From positions 49,183,213 through 49,247,212 of the forward strand of contig OY759215.1 in assembly GCA_963662175.1 (NCBI GenBank): a stretch of DNA of 64,000 nucleotides. The letters are read 5' to 3'. The notes beneath the pieces are model-generated. The model was not told the origin of the DNA, searched no databases, and worked only from the letters and a program-made list of their open reading frames with translations. Positions within the stretch are counted from its first letter, which is position 1, and each line of letters starts with the position of its first letter. A program made the position numbers and the translations under genes. Positions 32,516 to 42,289 of this stretch are shown here, in pieces. This stretch comes from Aradus depressus. Lineage: Eukaryota > Arthropoda > Insecta > Hemiptera > Aradidae.

Positions 32516-32790
32516 TACCAAACAGGAGCGGGGTCGATCGAATTACTTTATAATGTGGGAAGTTCTATGTAGGCCAGTCAGGTCGGAAAATATCATCTAG
32601 AATAGAGAGCTTTAGTTGAGTTTCGGAATTTGAGGACCACCTAATAGGCTCAGGTTTATAGCCGACCAAAATGTCAAACGACTGGTATAAAAAATTAGAA
32701 ATAAAAAAATGCCTTAAAGGAATAAGTGAACTTTGATTGAAAAGGGTAACTAAATTTAACATCCCCCTTCTTGAACTTTGTTTTGGGGAA
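32516..32790 (+). pseudogene. Penelope-like element, GIY-YIG fragment
   Basis: Reads SGVDRITL, a stop codon, then CGKFYVGQSGRKISSRIES. In Penelope-like elements this region runs GVYR(I/L)xC then CGKFYIGQTGRKI, the start of the GIY-YIG endonuclease. Farther on, FEDHLIGSGL and WYKKLEIKKCLKG fit the segment after it (compare FAEHL). Premature stops and absence of the reverse transcriptase show a 5'-truncated dead copy. It is better preserved than the one at 24.7 kb. Confidence 0.7.
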
Positions 32791-33047
32791 CATTAGAGGG
32801 AGAAAGTGGGGGTCAACCCGCCCTGACCCCAATCAGTCAGCACCCAACTTGACCCGCAGATGATTCTTATTTTTACTTTTTCTCTTCCTTCAGGTAATTT
32901 TACATGTAGTTTTCATTGTAATTATGTTTATGTATTTTCAATGTATTTTTTATTATAATACATATCATTTAATCACTTTCTATCTTACATAAAGAATTTA
33001 TTGTAAATTGTCAATTTCAACTGTTACAGATCGTAACTTCTAGTGAT

Positions 33048-34020
33048 CCTTTTTTACTTCCCCAGATAAACGAAGTGTAGGAGAGGTTATGTAATCGGTC
33101 AAAAATTCGATACAAAGTTTTGAACGGAATTACATTTTTTTCGACCTCCAGATTCCAAAAATGAAAAAAAAAGTCTATATGTGTGCCTGTGAACACGATA
33201 TAATTGTTAACAATCGTAAATCGGTTTCCGATATATGAGACATTTATATTCAAATTATTGCAGGTAGGTACCTATTTATAGATATATATAATATAATATT
33301 TAAAGCCATATTAGTCTCAACATTTTCAATTTATTTTCTTTCATTCATTTTTGTTTTCATAATATGTAGTAGGTATCATAAGTATATTTCGTCCTTAAGA
33401 CATTATCAAGTTCCACATCTGAAAAATATCTTATGATAGAATTCTTAAATTTTATTTTTAAATTAATTCAGGTTAAAACATTAATTATATATATATTATT
33501 ATAATTAGATACATCAAATAACCACTTATCTAACATTATCATTGTTATTAAAAAATTAACTTTAGCTAGTAAAGTACGTCTTATTTTTCTGACACTTTTT
33601 TTTATAATATATAATTGTTATATTAAATGTGAATCCAGAACCTTGAACTTATTGACTTTTAGCCAAATAGACCAAAGGGAAGGGTGGATCAGAAGGAGTG
33701 CACAACTGAAAGCCCCAATAAGTGCTGATGTAATGAACGTATCGACATAGAATTTTATATTTCAAGTCAAACCCAATGTATGAGACTTAAACATTCTATT
33801 ATAGGGTTTCGGGGAACGGGGTTCAACTCTAAACTCTCAATAACTGCCGATGTAAATAATTTTTCGACACAAAATTTAATATGCTTAGGAATCTATGTGT
33901 CAACTATTGATTATTAGCGCAAACGGTATACTGATTTTGAAGGGGGAGCGAAAAATTAATTGATTAATTTGTTCTGGGGAAGTACATTGCCGATGATTCA
34001 CCGACAACTCTTTTTTTTTT
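33048..34020 (-). repeat. Family A copy split by AT-rich DNA
   Basis: 33048-33235 holds the hairpin end (TACTTCCCCAGATAAACGAA). 33640-34020 holds the rest, to the 5' palindrome GATGATTCACCGACAAC. The roughly 400 bp between are AT-rich and foreign to the family. No clear duplication was found at the break. Confidence 0.8.
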
Positions 34021-34420
34021 ACTTTTTTTTGTTGGTACAATTAATAACGATGAGTTGGTTACAAAGATAAATACTACATTTGTTGAAGAAGTTCAACGTA
34101 CTGTAGTCAGCACCTGCTGAAATTTGTTGCGAAAGTCTGCTGAAACAGAGCCCAGGGAGGCTCCAACTCAAGCTGGAGTGTCATAACTTGGTCGGAAAGT
34201 TTTCAAATCCAATTTCAGTAATACATGGCCTCATGGCATGACTTTTTTTTCTTACCACCTTTACAAATTATATTTTCATCAACGTCTGAAGTTTAATTTC
34301 AATTAACGACCTATTAACACCATAAATAATATAACACCTAAGATCTTCAACGTCAGGGTTAGTCAGGCGCTGCTTTTTCGAAGAGGCCGAGGCTTTGGTG
34401 GCAATGCACTTCACCGAATT
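34021..34420. other. Nothing recognised
   Basis: No repeat-family match seen. Confidence 0.35.
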
Positions 34421-34890
34421 AATTAATTAACTTATTAATTGACGTACATAAGATCTCCTAAATCCTCATACTAAATTTGGTATCATCAAATTCATTATAA
34501 CAGCAGTAATTTGGGTGAGCTCCCTCCACTGAATTTCCCTTTTCCTTCGGCCGATATCCCTGAAATTTAGCAGGTTATGTTCTCATTTGGTTTTGAATAC
34601 AAACATGAAATTAAATTCATGTGGATACATTCTTTACATCGGAAATTATGGGGTTTTTGGGTTAAATCTCTCCCCTAAACCTCCCTTTTCTCTGGCCGAT
34701 TTAGCTGAAATACGATAGGTTTGTGTTAATACATTCATTGTCATGAATCGGGAATTATCGTGTTCGCAGAAATTGTTTTTTCATTTTTCGAGTTTTGAGG
34801 TCGGAAATGAAAACATGAAATTTCTTTAAAAACTTGGCATTGAATGTTACCGATTACATTACTTCCCTTATACTTCGTTTAGCTGGGAAA
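34421..34890 (+). repeat. Family A copy
   Basis: CTTATTAATTGACGTACAT, GATCTCCTAAATCCTCATAC, CGGCCGATATCCCTGAAATT, TTCGAGTTTTGAGGTCGG, and the end ACTTCCCTTATACTTCG, TTTAGCTGGGAAAGTAAAAC. Confidence 0.85.
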
Positions 34891-35064
34891 GTAAAACAAC
34901 GGATATTGATCCATGAAAGAAAACGACGGCCCTTCATTCTCTTCCGTTGAATCCATCCCCGGGCCAATTAGGAAGTTCTGGAGACTCTCTCAGAGGGTTG
35001 TCTGAAGAGGCAGTCGGGAGAGAGAGTACTGTGGCTGGGTTTTTGTAAAGACTCTTGCTAAGTG

Positions 35065-35350
35065 AGCTTTCATCGGAATTTCAGGTTTTACGTCCTCATG
35101 TTTTCTGTCCTCATTCAAAAGTTTTCTGTGTGAGTGTGTCGATGTGTGAATACGATAACTCCTGTTAAAATGAGTGTATCGACATGAAATTTTGTATGTG
35201 TATCTAGAATCCCATAAGGACGATACGTATTGATCGAATCGGCCAACGGGAAGACAAGGATTAGAGGGGCGCTTAACTCAAGAACTCTAATAACTGATGT
35301 TGCAATGAATGTATTGGACATAGTTTCATATTTAAATTCGAATAATTTAT
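35065..35350 (-). repeat. Family A, middle part
   Basis: CATGTTTTCTGTCCTCATTC, GTGTGAATACGATAACTCC, AATCCCATAAGGACGATACG, CAAGAACTCTAATAACTGA. Confidence 0.8.
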
Positions 35351-35386
35351 GGTTTCCAGATTTACTTTGTGACGCTCCATTCTAGG

Positions 35387-35761
35387 AATAGATAATTAAA
35401 ATACACAATTTCTTTGTCAAACTTCACTATATATTCTCAAATACTCAACTAGTTTCGCCGTGTTAAGTCATTATCAAGAGTCACTTACAAACTGACAGAA
35501 TTGGTTGACAGGGTAGAAGGTACAGTTATGGAGGGTTTTTTTTTTAGATAGTGACGGGGAACACCTTGTTTTGATATCTGTTTATTGGAATGTATAGAGT
35601 AACAAAAACAAGGGATTCCCCGTCACTACCTAAAAACCCCCCTCCATAACTGTCAGTTTATAAGTAACTCTTGATAATGCCTTAACACGGCGAAACTAGT
35701 TGAGTATTTGAGAATATATAGTGAAGTTTGACAAAGAAATTGTGTATTTTAATTATCTATT
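35387..35761. mobile_element. Fold-back element, arms of 160-187 bp
   Basis: Left arm 35387-35573, right arm 35602-35761. Ends are AATAGATAATTAAAATACAC and its complement. The arms share CAACTAGTTTCGCCGTGTTA and the inner AGTGACGGGGAA. The left arm has about 25 extra bases (GGTTGACAGGGTAGAAGG) missing from the right. Unlike family D in sequence, with no coding content. Confidence 0.9.
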
Positions 35762-35814
35762 TAAATTCAACTCTAGAGAATAAAAATTAATAGAGGAAAA
35801 ATCTGCAGACCAGT

Positions 35815-36395
35815 TTACATTAACAAGTAGACCATTCCCACATCTGTCCAATATCTAGGACTTCATTTAGACACGTTTAACTTGCACAACCCACATCAGA
35901 TTAAAACGCACAGACCTCAAGAGACGATGTGGCGACTGAAATCAATCATCGGACGACGATCGACATTATTGCTTGAAAACAAACTTCACATATACAACAC
36001 TTTTCTAAAACCCATCACAACTTACGCTATCGAGAAATGGGGATCAGCCAAAAAATCAAACATTCATCGTCTTCAGTCACTAAAATCCATTATGTTATTT
36101 TTAAAATTGCATAAGGACCTCAACATTCATTCCATTTGTACCCTCTGTTACCAGAATTTTTACAACAAACTCAAATGAAATTACCCCCAAACTCTCTCTT
36201 CACAAATCCGCGACGACGCCTCAAGTGGGCATGGCAGAGGGACTTGCTCCAGGATTCATGTACCTCAGCAGTACAGGCACACCCATGTCATAAAAAAATT
36301 CAAATCCACATAAGGACGACAACAATTGGCAGCAAAATTTCCCGAAAAGAATGGAGGTTAAAAGGGGCTATTCAAAACTATTACCTGGGGATATA
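35815..36395 (+). pseudogene. Jockey-type LINE RT, C-terminal remnant
   Basis: Frame 1 reads TSVQYLGLHLDTFNLHNPHQ, then LENKLHIYNTFLKPITTYAI, EKWGSAKKSNIHRLQSLKSI and LHKDLNIHSI. These are the ordered landmarks of Jockey-like polymerases after the catalytic core (YLGLHLD, L..Y...LKPI..Y....WG.A..SN...LQ..QSK, HRDL.I). After a frameshift near 36.1-36.2 kb, FTNPRRRLKWAWQRDLL resembles the RRLKR....DL end. The catalytic part is absent. Confidence 0.85.
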
Positions 36396-36485
36396 ATGAA
36401 TGTATCGACACAACATTCAGGAGTAGAGGATTCAGCCAACTATTGATTTTTAGCCCTCACGGTCGATTGGCTTTAGATATATATT
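36388..36485 (-). repeat. Family A, 5'-side fragment
   Basis: ATGAATGTATCGACACAACA, GATTCAGCCAACTATTG, ACGGTCGATTGGCTTTAG. Confidence 0.75.
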
Positions 36486-36499
36486 TTTTCTTTAATTTA

Positions 36500-36790
36500 T
36501 TTGTTTTGGGGGGGTCACAGGATATTTTCACGCTCGGTCTATTAGCGTTCATTATTTATTTATTTTTGCTAATAATATTTTATCTCTCTCTCACCACGGC
36601 ATAAGGGTATCGCTCTCGCCTCTAAAATCTAAGCTTACGGATTTTTCATATGGAAGAAATGCTAATCGTAGGTCTTTCGAAAGAGACTTTAAGCCGTGGG
36701 TCCTAGGTCGTACATTAAAAGGACTAGAGATACACTGAAATGTAGAGGTTACATAATGTGAACCCCGTTCATGGGGTCATTTCTCACCGA
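36500..36790 (+). repeat. SINE-like block sharing a core with S1
   Basis: GAGACTTTAAGCCGTGGGTC then CTAGGTCGTACATTAAA (about 36686-36722) parallels the S1 core GGACGTTAAGCGATGGTCCC ... GTACGATGTC ... CGTTAAAG. No tRNA-like head seen. Possibly a different SINE with a related central domain. Confidence 0.45.
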
Positions 36791-36857
36791 ATGAATCCCT
36801 CCTACTCAGATAAACAGAGTATTACCCTAAACATGAGCAGTCTACATCTCTCTCACT

Positions 36858-36970
36858 CCCTCTCTTTTTAGCTTTGCGGAGTATAGGGGAAGTTTTGTAT
36901 TAGTTTGCGTTTCAATCGGAATTTCATGACTTCCGACCCCCAGAACCAAAAAATGAAAAAAAAAAAGTTT
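36858..36970 (-). repeat. Family A, hairpin end
   Basis: TTTGCGGAGTATAGGGGAAG, CAATCGGAATTTCATG. Confidence 0.75.
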
Positions 36971-36974
36971 TCGT

Positions 36975-37245
36975 TTTCCCTTCAAAACCAATCGACTGAC
37001 TCATAAATCCTCATACTAATTTTTGTGTCGATATCTTTATCATATCGGCAGTTATTAAAGCACACCCCTGATCCTCGCCGTTCGCATCTGCAGATTTGAC
37101 TGTAAATCAATAAGTATCGTTATGGAGTTATGGAGAGGACACTTTTCAATCAGGAGAACGCAAAATCTGAAAATCAGCAGAAAACTCAACATCGAATTTC
37201 ATACCGAATACATAATTTTCCCTATTTTTAATACCACTGGGGAAG
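36975..37245 (+). repeat. Family A copy, inverted against its neighbours
   Basis: CAAAACCAATCGACTGAC, TTTTTGTGTCGATATC, CGGCAGTTATTAAAG, end CACTGGGGAAGTAC. With the minus fragments on both sides it gives three A segments in alternating orientation. Confidence 0.8.
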
Positions 37246-37685
37246 TACAATTTCCTGTCTGTTTTTGTGTCAGTAAACCCGATAACTTGCTATAGAATGA
37301 GTGTATCGACACGTGTATATGTGTTTCTAGGACGACACCGATTGTATTTCAGTCGAACAAAGAGAGAGGGGATTAGGGAAGGGGCTTAACACAGAAACCC
37401 CAATAACTGCCGATGTAATGAGTGTATCGATACGAAATTTTATATGTGGATCGAGGATCGGTCGATTTTCAGCGAAATTGGCACAAGCAAAGGAGTCAAC
37501 CAGAGGCGGGAGGGTTGTATTAAAAATCCTTTGTCGATGTAATGAATATATCCACACGAAATTCCGTGTGAGGATTCAAAAAACTTAGATTAATATCGCT
37601 ATGAATTTTAACGAAGTCGGTAGATTGGTTTCTGACGGTGCGCAAAAACAGTTGATTAATTTGCGTTAGGGAAATACACATTCTT
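37246..37685 (-). repeat. Family A, hairpin end missing
   Basis: GAATGAGTGTATCGACACG, AAACCCCAATAACTGCCG, AATGAATATATCCACACG, GGTAGATTGGTTTCTGACG and AATTTGCGTTAGGGAAATAC. The second and third blocks come from a partial internal duplication. Confidence 0.75.
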
Positions 37686-37727
37686 AATCTACCTCCCTGT
37701 CATATACTATCAAACAATATGATGGTA

Positions 37728-38072
37728 GAGGGCGCCGGTAGCTCAGTGGTATGCGTGCTTGTCTTCTGAGCTCAAGAACGTGGGTTCGTAACCCGACCGA
37801 GGCCCTGTTTATTTTATCTGGGAGGTAAAATAAAATTAAGCACGCCGTCCTTCGGATGGGACGTTAAGCGATGGTCCCGAGCCTGTACGATGTCGGGTAT
37901 TCGTTAAAGACCCCTACCCTACGTGAATAAAAATTTAGGGTAGGCAAAATTTAGGACTTCCACAGTAGAGACGGGCTCATATCCACCAGAGTGACCAAAG
38001 AGCGCTCTGGTAGTAGGCGATATGACCTCGTAGTTAAAGCCCGGGCATGAATCATAAAACCTAACCAAACCT
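37728..38072 (+). mobile_element. SINE S1, full length, 12-bp TSD
   Basis: Reference copy, 345 bp. The tRNA-like head contains an A box (TAGCTCAGTGG, 37739-37749) and a B box (GGTTCGTAACC, 37783-37793), the internal RNA polymerase III promoter. The body follows: CACGCCGTCCTTCGG, GGGACGTTAAGCGATGGTCC, ACTTCCACAGTAGAGAC, GAGCGCTCTGGTAGTAGGCG, GCCCGGGCATGAATC. The tail is made of CCTAACC units. It is flanked by AATATGATGGTA at 37716-37727 and 38073-38084. No protein is encoded. Mobility would depend on a LINE polymerase recognising the tail. Confidence 0.95.
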
Positions 38073-38084
38073 AATATGATGGTA

Positions 38085-38445
38085 CTTATAACGCGAAAAA
38101 GTCATCGAAATACCGAGAACGATTGTGGGTCGATCATTTGTATACGCACATAATTGAATAACATTTATACTGAATATTATAATTAACAATTTACAAAATT
38201 ATTGAAGGAAATAATTCATTGTTGATTAAAATACAATTGTTTACCCAGGCGGGTGACTGAATATCTTTGTCCTATTTGTTGATAATCATTCCATTCATCA
38301 TAAGAAGATAAATTGAATTGGCTACTTCTGAAAGGAAATCATCATCGAATCATTCAGAATTATCCCTTTCTAAATGAACGGAACCAATTAAGAAATTTTC
38401 AATTATCAAACCACAAAGCTATGACTATGTAAAGTTAGTTTGATA
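38085..38445. other. Nothing recognised
   Basis: AT-rich. Confidence 0.4.
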
Positions 38446-39135
38446 CTTAACATTTTGTGCAGAGATATTGTGAAACACTTAACAAAAATAAAGAATTTTT
38501 TTTTTTTTAATATTGACTATTTCACAAAATATATGGGAGTACTTTCGGTATTGCTACCATCTTCAACACTTACTTTACTTTCCCTGGCGCTACGGTCCTT
38601 GTATCCGCAACGATCTTCCGACATTCTTCACTTTCCTCGGCCTCCCGTCTCCATCTTCTCACACCCATCGTTCTGAGGTCGTCCTCCAGCCAACGTAAGC
38701 GGGGTCTACCTCTCCTTCTTTGTCTTCCCGGGTGTCCCTCCAGTATCCTCCTCGGCAATCTATCTGGTTCCATCCTCTGTAAATGCCTCAACCATCGCAG
38801 CCGCTCCTGCTTCACTAAGGCCACCAGGTCCGAACTCTTGTACAGGTCCCTCAGCTCCCTGTTGGTCCATATCCTCCATTTATCCCCCTCTGGAGTAGGG
38901 CCGTATATCTTCCTCAATACCTTCCTCTCCCACGTATTGAGTAAGACTTCGTCCCTCCGAGTGAGGTTTCACTCGCATATGTAACGACCGGTCGGTCATC
39001 TTCAACACCTAGTATTGGTTTAATCCTGGCTCAAGTTGGTAGCAACACCGAAAGTACTCCCATATATTATACATATTTTGTGAAATAGACAATATTTTTT
39101 AAAAACATACGTTTTTCTATATTTTTTTAAAGTTA
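38446..39135. mobile_element. Family D element carrying a nested LINE
   Basis: Left end: GAGATATTGTGAAACACTTA, TTGACTATTTCACAAAATAT, GGGAGTACTTTCGGTATTGC. Right end, complementary: GGTAGCAACACCGAAAGTAC, CCCATATATTATACA, TTTTGTGAAATAGACAATAT. The outermost left part has no right counterpart, so the right end may be truncated. Removing the nested LINE leaves about 250 bp of element without coding capacity. Confidence 0.8.
38570..38996 (-). pseudogene. 5'-truncated LINE with RT tail and 12-bp TSD
   Basis: A 427-bp minus-strand insert flanked by CATCTTCAACAC at 38558-38569 and 38997-39008. Its 3' end is a short AAAGT-repeat tail. The translation begins YICE, a stop, NLTRRDEVLLNTWERKVLRK, then IYGPTPEGDKWRIWTNREL, LYKSSDLVALVKQERLRWLR, RMEPDRLPRRILEGHPG and RRRGRPRLRWLEDDL. 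This is the well-known C-terminal domain of LINE polymerases (RLRW..H..RM...R ... GRPR.RW.DD). One stop in about 120 codons and 5' truncation by incomplete reverse transcription make it dead on arrival. Confidence 0.9.
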
Positions 39136-39149
39136 GTTTGTTTAAATGA

Positions 39150-39365
39150 AATTTTTGGTTCCCTAATATAGGGGAAGATACGTAATCTGTCAGAATTCCC
39201 GATAGAATGAATGAATCGAAACGAACGTTTATATGTGGGTCCAGAGCTTTCTAAGAACAAAACATTTCCAGTCAAATCGGCTAAGGGAAGGAGAGGATTG
39301 GGGGAGAAGGCTTAACTCAAAAGCTGTAATAACTGCCAATGTAATGAATGAATGTATATTATAAA
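39150..39365 (-). repeat. Family A with internal deletion
   Basis: CTAATATAGGGGAAGATACG, CCGATAGAATGAATGAATCG, GGCTTAACTCAAAAGCTG, AACTGCCAATGTAATG. Confidence 0.75.
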
Positions 39366-39505
39366 GAGAGGGCGTCGGTAGCTCAGAAGTAAAGTAACGT
39401 GCTTGCCAACTAAGCACACATCGCCGGCTCGAAACCCGAGCGAGGCCTTTAAGTTTTTTTTATCTGGGAAATGAAAAAAAATTTGAGCACGCCATCTTTT
39501 GGGAA
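39366..39505 (+). repeat. SINE S1, head half
   Basis: GAGGGCGTCGGTAGCTCAG, GTGCTTGCCAACTAAGC, GGCTCGAAACCCGAGCGAGG (degraded B box), TTGAGCACGCCATC. The 3' half is missing. Confidence 0.75.
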
Positions 39506-40289
39506 TTTAGGAGTCACCAGTGCGAATTCTGCAATGCATGGGCACCTATGGAGGTGGAGGTAGTAGTTGAAAGTTGGTGGGACTGAGGGCCCTGGTGAGA
39601 ATTGAAATTGCCAGACCAGAGGATGTGGACAGAACAAGATGAAGTCCGATTTCCTCCAAATTTATCATATAGTTGAGAAAAGGGCATATTTTGGCTCGCC
39701 TTCCATTAAGTTATCCCGTATTCATTTTCCGTCTATCCTATTCGACGATGGAATTCGTTTTGCCTTCTCATTTGGGATAAAAGGTTGTTCAAGATGTAGT
39801 CGAATATCTGTTTATCCATTCGGAAATATTCGTAAAATTTCTCGGGGTGAGCTTTGAGTTGAGGTAACAAAGTATGGTATTCACCTACTTCAAGGCGAGT
39901 CCTATTCATTTCACAGTTGTTTATTACCTATAAATATACATTTCTAGTTTATATTAAATCTAATTAAGTGCAATTTCTAACATTACAATTAATAGCACAA
40001 GAATTTATATAACTGTTTTATAATTTGCAATAGATAAACACATGAAAATGATGTTTTTTTGTTTTTTGCTGGAACTCGCCATTATTAGAATAGTAACCGC
40101 AGTCCGAAGTATGCATAAAACACAAGAGAAATAAAATAATCTGCACTCACGATCACACACCAGACACTGTCTGACAGACGCGCGGGACGCGTAGTGGGGG
40201 TGAGGGGGATGAGTAGTGCAGATTAGCCAACCCAAGCGCTGCGTCTGAAATTTCCCCGTGAGCTACCAAAAATTTCCCTGCGACCACTG
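39506..40289. other. Unassigned
   Basis: About 780 bp with no repeat-family match. A GC-rich island at 40165-40235 (CAGACGCGCGGGACGCG) is unexplained. Confidence 0.35.
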
Positions 40290-40430
40290 CCCTAGGTGAA
40301 TAGACCTGGAATGGCAAAATTAGGACTCCCATAGTAGAATCGAGCTTATTGCCACCAGAATGATGATAGCAGTAGAAGGCAATATGACCTCGAAGTTATA
40401 GCCCGGGCATGAGTCACAATAACTAAGTTA
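40290..40430 (+). repeat. SINE S1 tail fragment
   Basis: CCACTGCCCTAGGTGAATAG, AGGACTCCCATAGTAGAATC, ATATGACCTCGAAGTTATAG, CCCGGGCATGAGTCACAA. Confidence 0.75.
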
Positions 40431-41254
40431 TAGGTTTCCTGGAAAATCTGCCGACTTTGGTATTCCCCTGTACCCTAGGTATGCTCGTTACCCCCTCGGA
40501 ACATCAGAACCCCCAATTTAGATTGTTGAGTCCTTCTCATATCAAGTGTCTAATCCTTTGGTGAAGTCTGACCCCCTTCTGTATTACCAACAATAGCAGT
40601 ACTATAGATATCCCCAAATATCATCCAAATGTGTAATTATCTGACCATTTCCTGTCTGAATTGTTTATCCAGCTCCAATTGATTGTATTCAACAGATAAC
40701 AAAGACACAATCATTATATGCAAACAATACCACACACAGATCACAATACATGAATTATTGTTCTGAATTATTCTTTGTACCTTCGTTTATCCGGGAAATG
40801 TTTTAATATTTCATACTTTTCACCCTCTCCACTCGTTATTTAATTAAATTTATGATCAACAATCCAATTGTTCTCGGATTACAATTTCTGAAAATAGTAT
40901 TTTCAATTATAACAAATATCCAACTAATTAAGGACGGATAGAAGGCCATGTCCATCAAAATTTACATTTTGAAACATTCTTTCATTAATGCACAATTTTG
41001 TATTACACAATATTGAGAATATTAATAAAGTTTAAACAATTTTCAAAACTTAGTGATTTCGTTTTTTTTTTTTTTCACAAAGAGATATTTGCAACTGTAT
41101 AAAAAATATATACAACAAGCTAATATGCTAAGATAGAGAAAAATGGAAGAAAATTGCCAGAAGAAAATGGCAATGTCAAAATGTGAGAGGTGAAATCAGT
41201 GTGAGCCCTAGGCACAGAGTCGTACTCATTTATGGCAATCACTGTCACTGCCTA
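40431..41254. other. AT-rich DNA, nothing recognised
   Basis: No feature seen. Confidence 0.4.
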
Positions 41255-41345
41255 ATCAGAAAACATGCAATTCCATTGAAAACTCAGCGTCGAATTCTTG
41301 ACCAATTACATAACTTCCCCTATACTTCGAATAGATGTGAGAGTA
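41255..41345 (+). repeat. Family A, 3' end
   Basis: AAACATGCAATTCCATTGAA, AACTCAGCGTCGAATTC, ACTTCCCCTATACTTCG. Confidence 0.8.
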
Positions 41346-41410
41346 AAAGGCAAAAAAAAAAATTGAGTAAAAGTGAAATAACTAACTAATAATAATTCCA
41401 AATAATGATG

Positions 41411-42019
41411 GGTTTAGGTTTTATGACTCATGCCCGGGCTTTAACTACGAGGTCATATCGCGTACTACCGGAGCGCTCTTTCGTCACTCTGGTGGACATG
41501 AGCCCGATTATACTGTTAGAGTCCTAAATTTTGCCTTTTTTGATGAAAATATGATGGTAGCTTCCGTAGATGTTACCTACCTGGTGAGCACGTAAGCTGA
41601 TTTCTTACTGTAATCCACTAAAAGACTGGTAGAGACATTCGGGAGCGCTGTATCTACCAGCCCTTTCTTGAATGTCCCCTAAAACACAAGTCTCATGCCC
41701 GGGCTTAACTACAAGGTCATACACCTACTACCAGAGCGCTCTTTCGTCATTCCGGTGGACATTAGCCCGACTCTACTGTGGGATTCCTAAATTTTGCCTA
41801 CCCTAAATTTTTATTCACCTAGGGCAGTGGTCTTTAACGAGTACCTGATCATCGCTTAACGTTCAATCCGAAGTACGGCGTGCTTAAGTTTGTTTTGCCT
41901 CCCAGATAAAATAAACTAAGGGTCTGAGGGGGGTCTAAACTAAAGGTCGGGTTTCGAACCCACGTTCTTGAGCTCAGAAGGCAAGCACGCATACCACTGA
42001 GCTACCGGAGCCCTCAAAA
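41411..42019 (-). mobile_element. Composite SINE S1 inside one TSD
   Basis: AAATAATGATG at 41400-41410 and 42020-42030 brackets a block with two S1 pieces: a complete head-to-body copy at about 41690-42019 and a second S1 3' end at 41411-41537. They are separated by about 150 bp not seen elsewhere in S1 (includes GGTGAGCACGTAAGC and GGTAGAGACATTCGGGAGCG). The CCTAA-type tail is on the outer piece only. Either a chimeric SINE was inserted as one unit, or an inserted S1 was later expanded internally. Confidence 0.85.
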
Positions 42020-42195
42020 AAATAATGATGATCATAAAAGTTATTGGAGTTATTTTAGAACAATAGAGAATGTACCCATAAACCATATTATTCAATTAAT
42101 GTTAATTTTAATTCAATTTTAGTCAATTTTAAAATTAATTTCCCAAAATTCGATTCAATTTTAGTATAATTTATGCAATAATAAATTTATGGGAA

Positions 42196-42280
42196 TGGAG
42201 AGCGTCGGTAGGCCCTTTTTTAGCATTGAGGTGAGAAAATCTCGAGCATGCCGTCCTTCGTGTGGGTCGTTGAGTGATGT
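42196..42280 (+). repeat. SINE S1 fragment, internally deleted
   Basis: GGAGAGCGTCGGTAG, then CGAGCATGCCGTCCTTCGTG and GGTCGTTGAGTGATG. Confidence 0.55.
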
Positions 42281-42289
42281 TTTTTTTTT

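Noticed and set aside
37728..37805. tRNA genes at S1, S2 and S3 heads
   Set aside because: A and B boxes are present, but acceptor stems do not pair and the sequence continues into a repeated body, so these are SINE heads.
38440..38698. Two short plus-strand frames over the nested LINE
   Set aside because: They are antisense to the recognisable polymerase tail and cross the insertion boundary.
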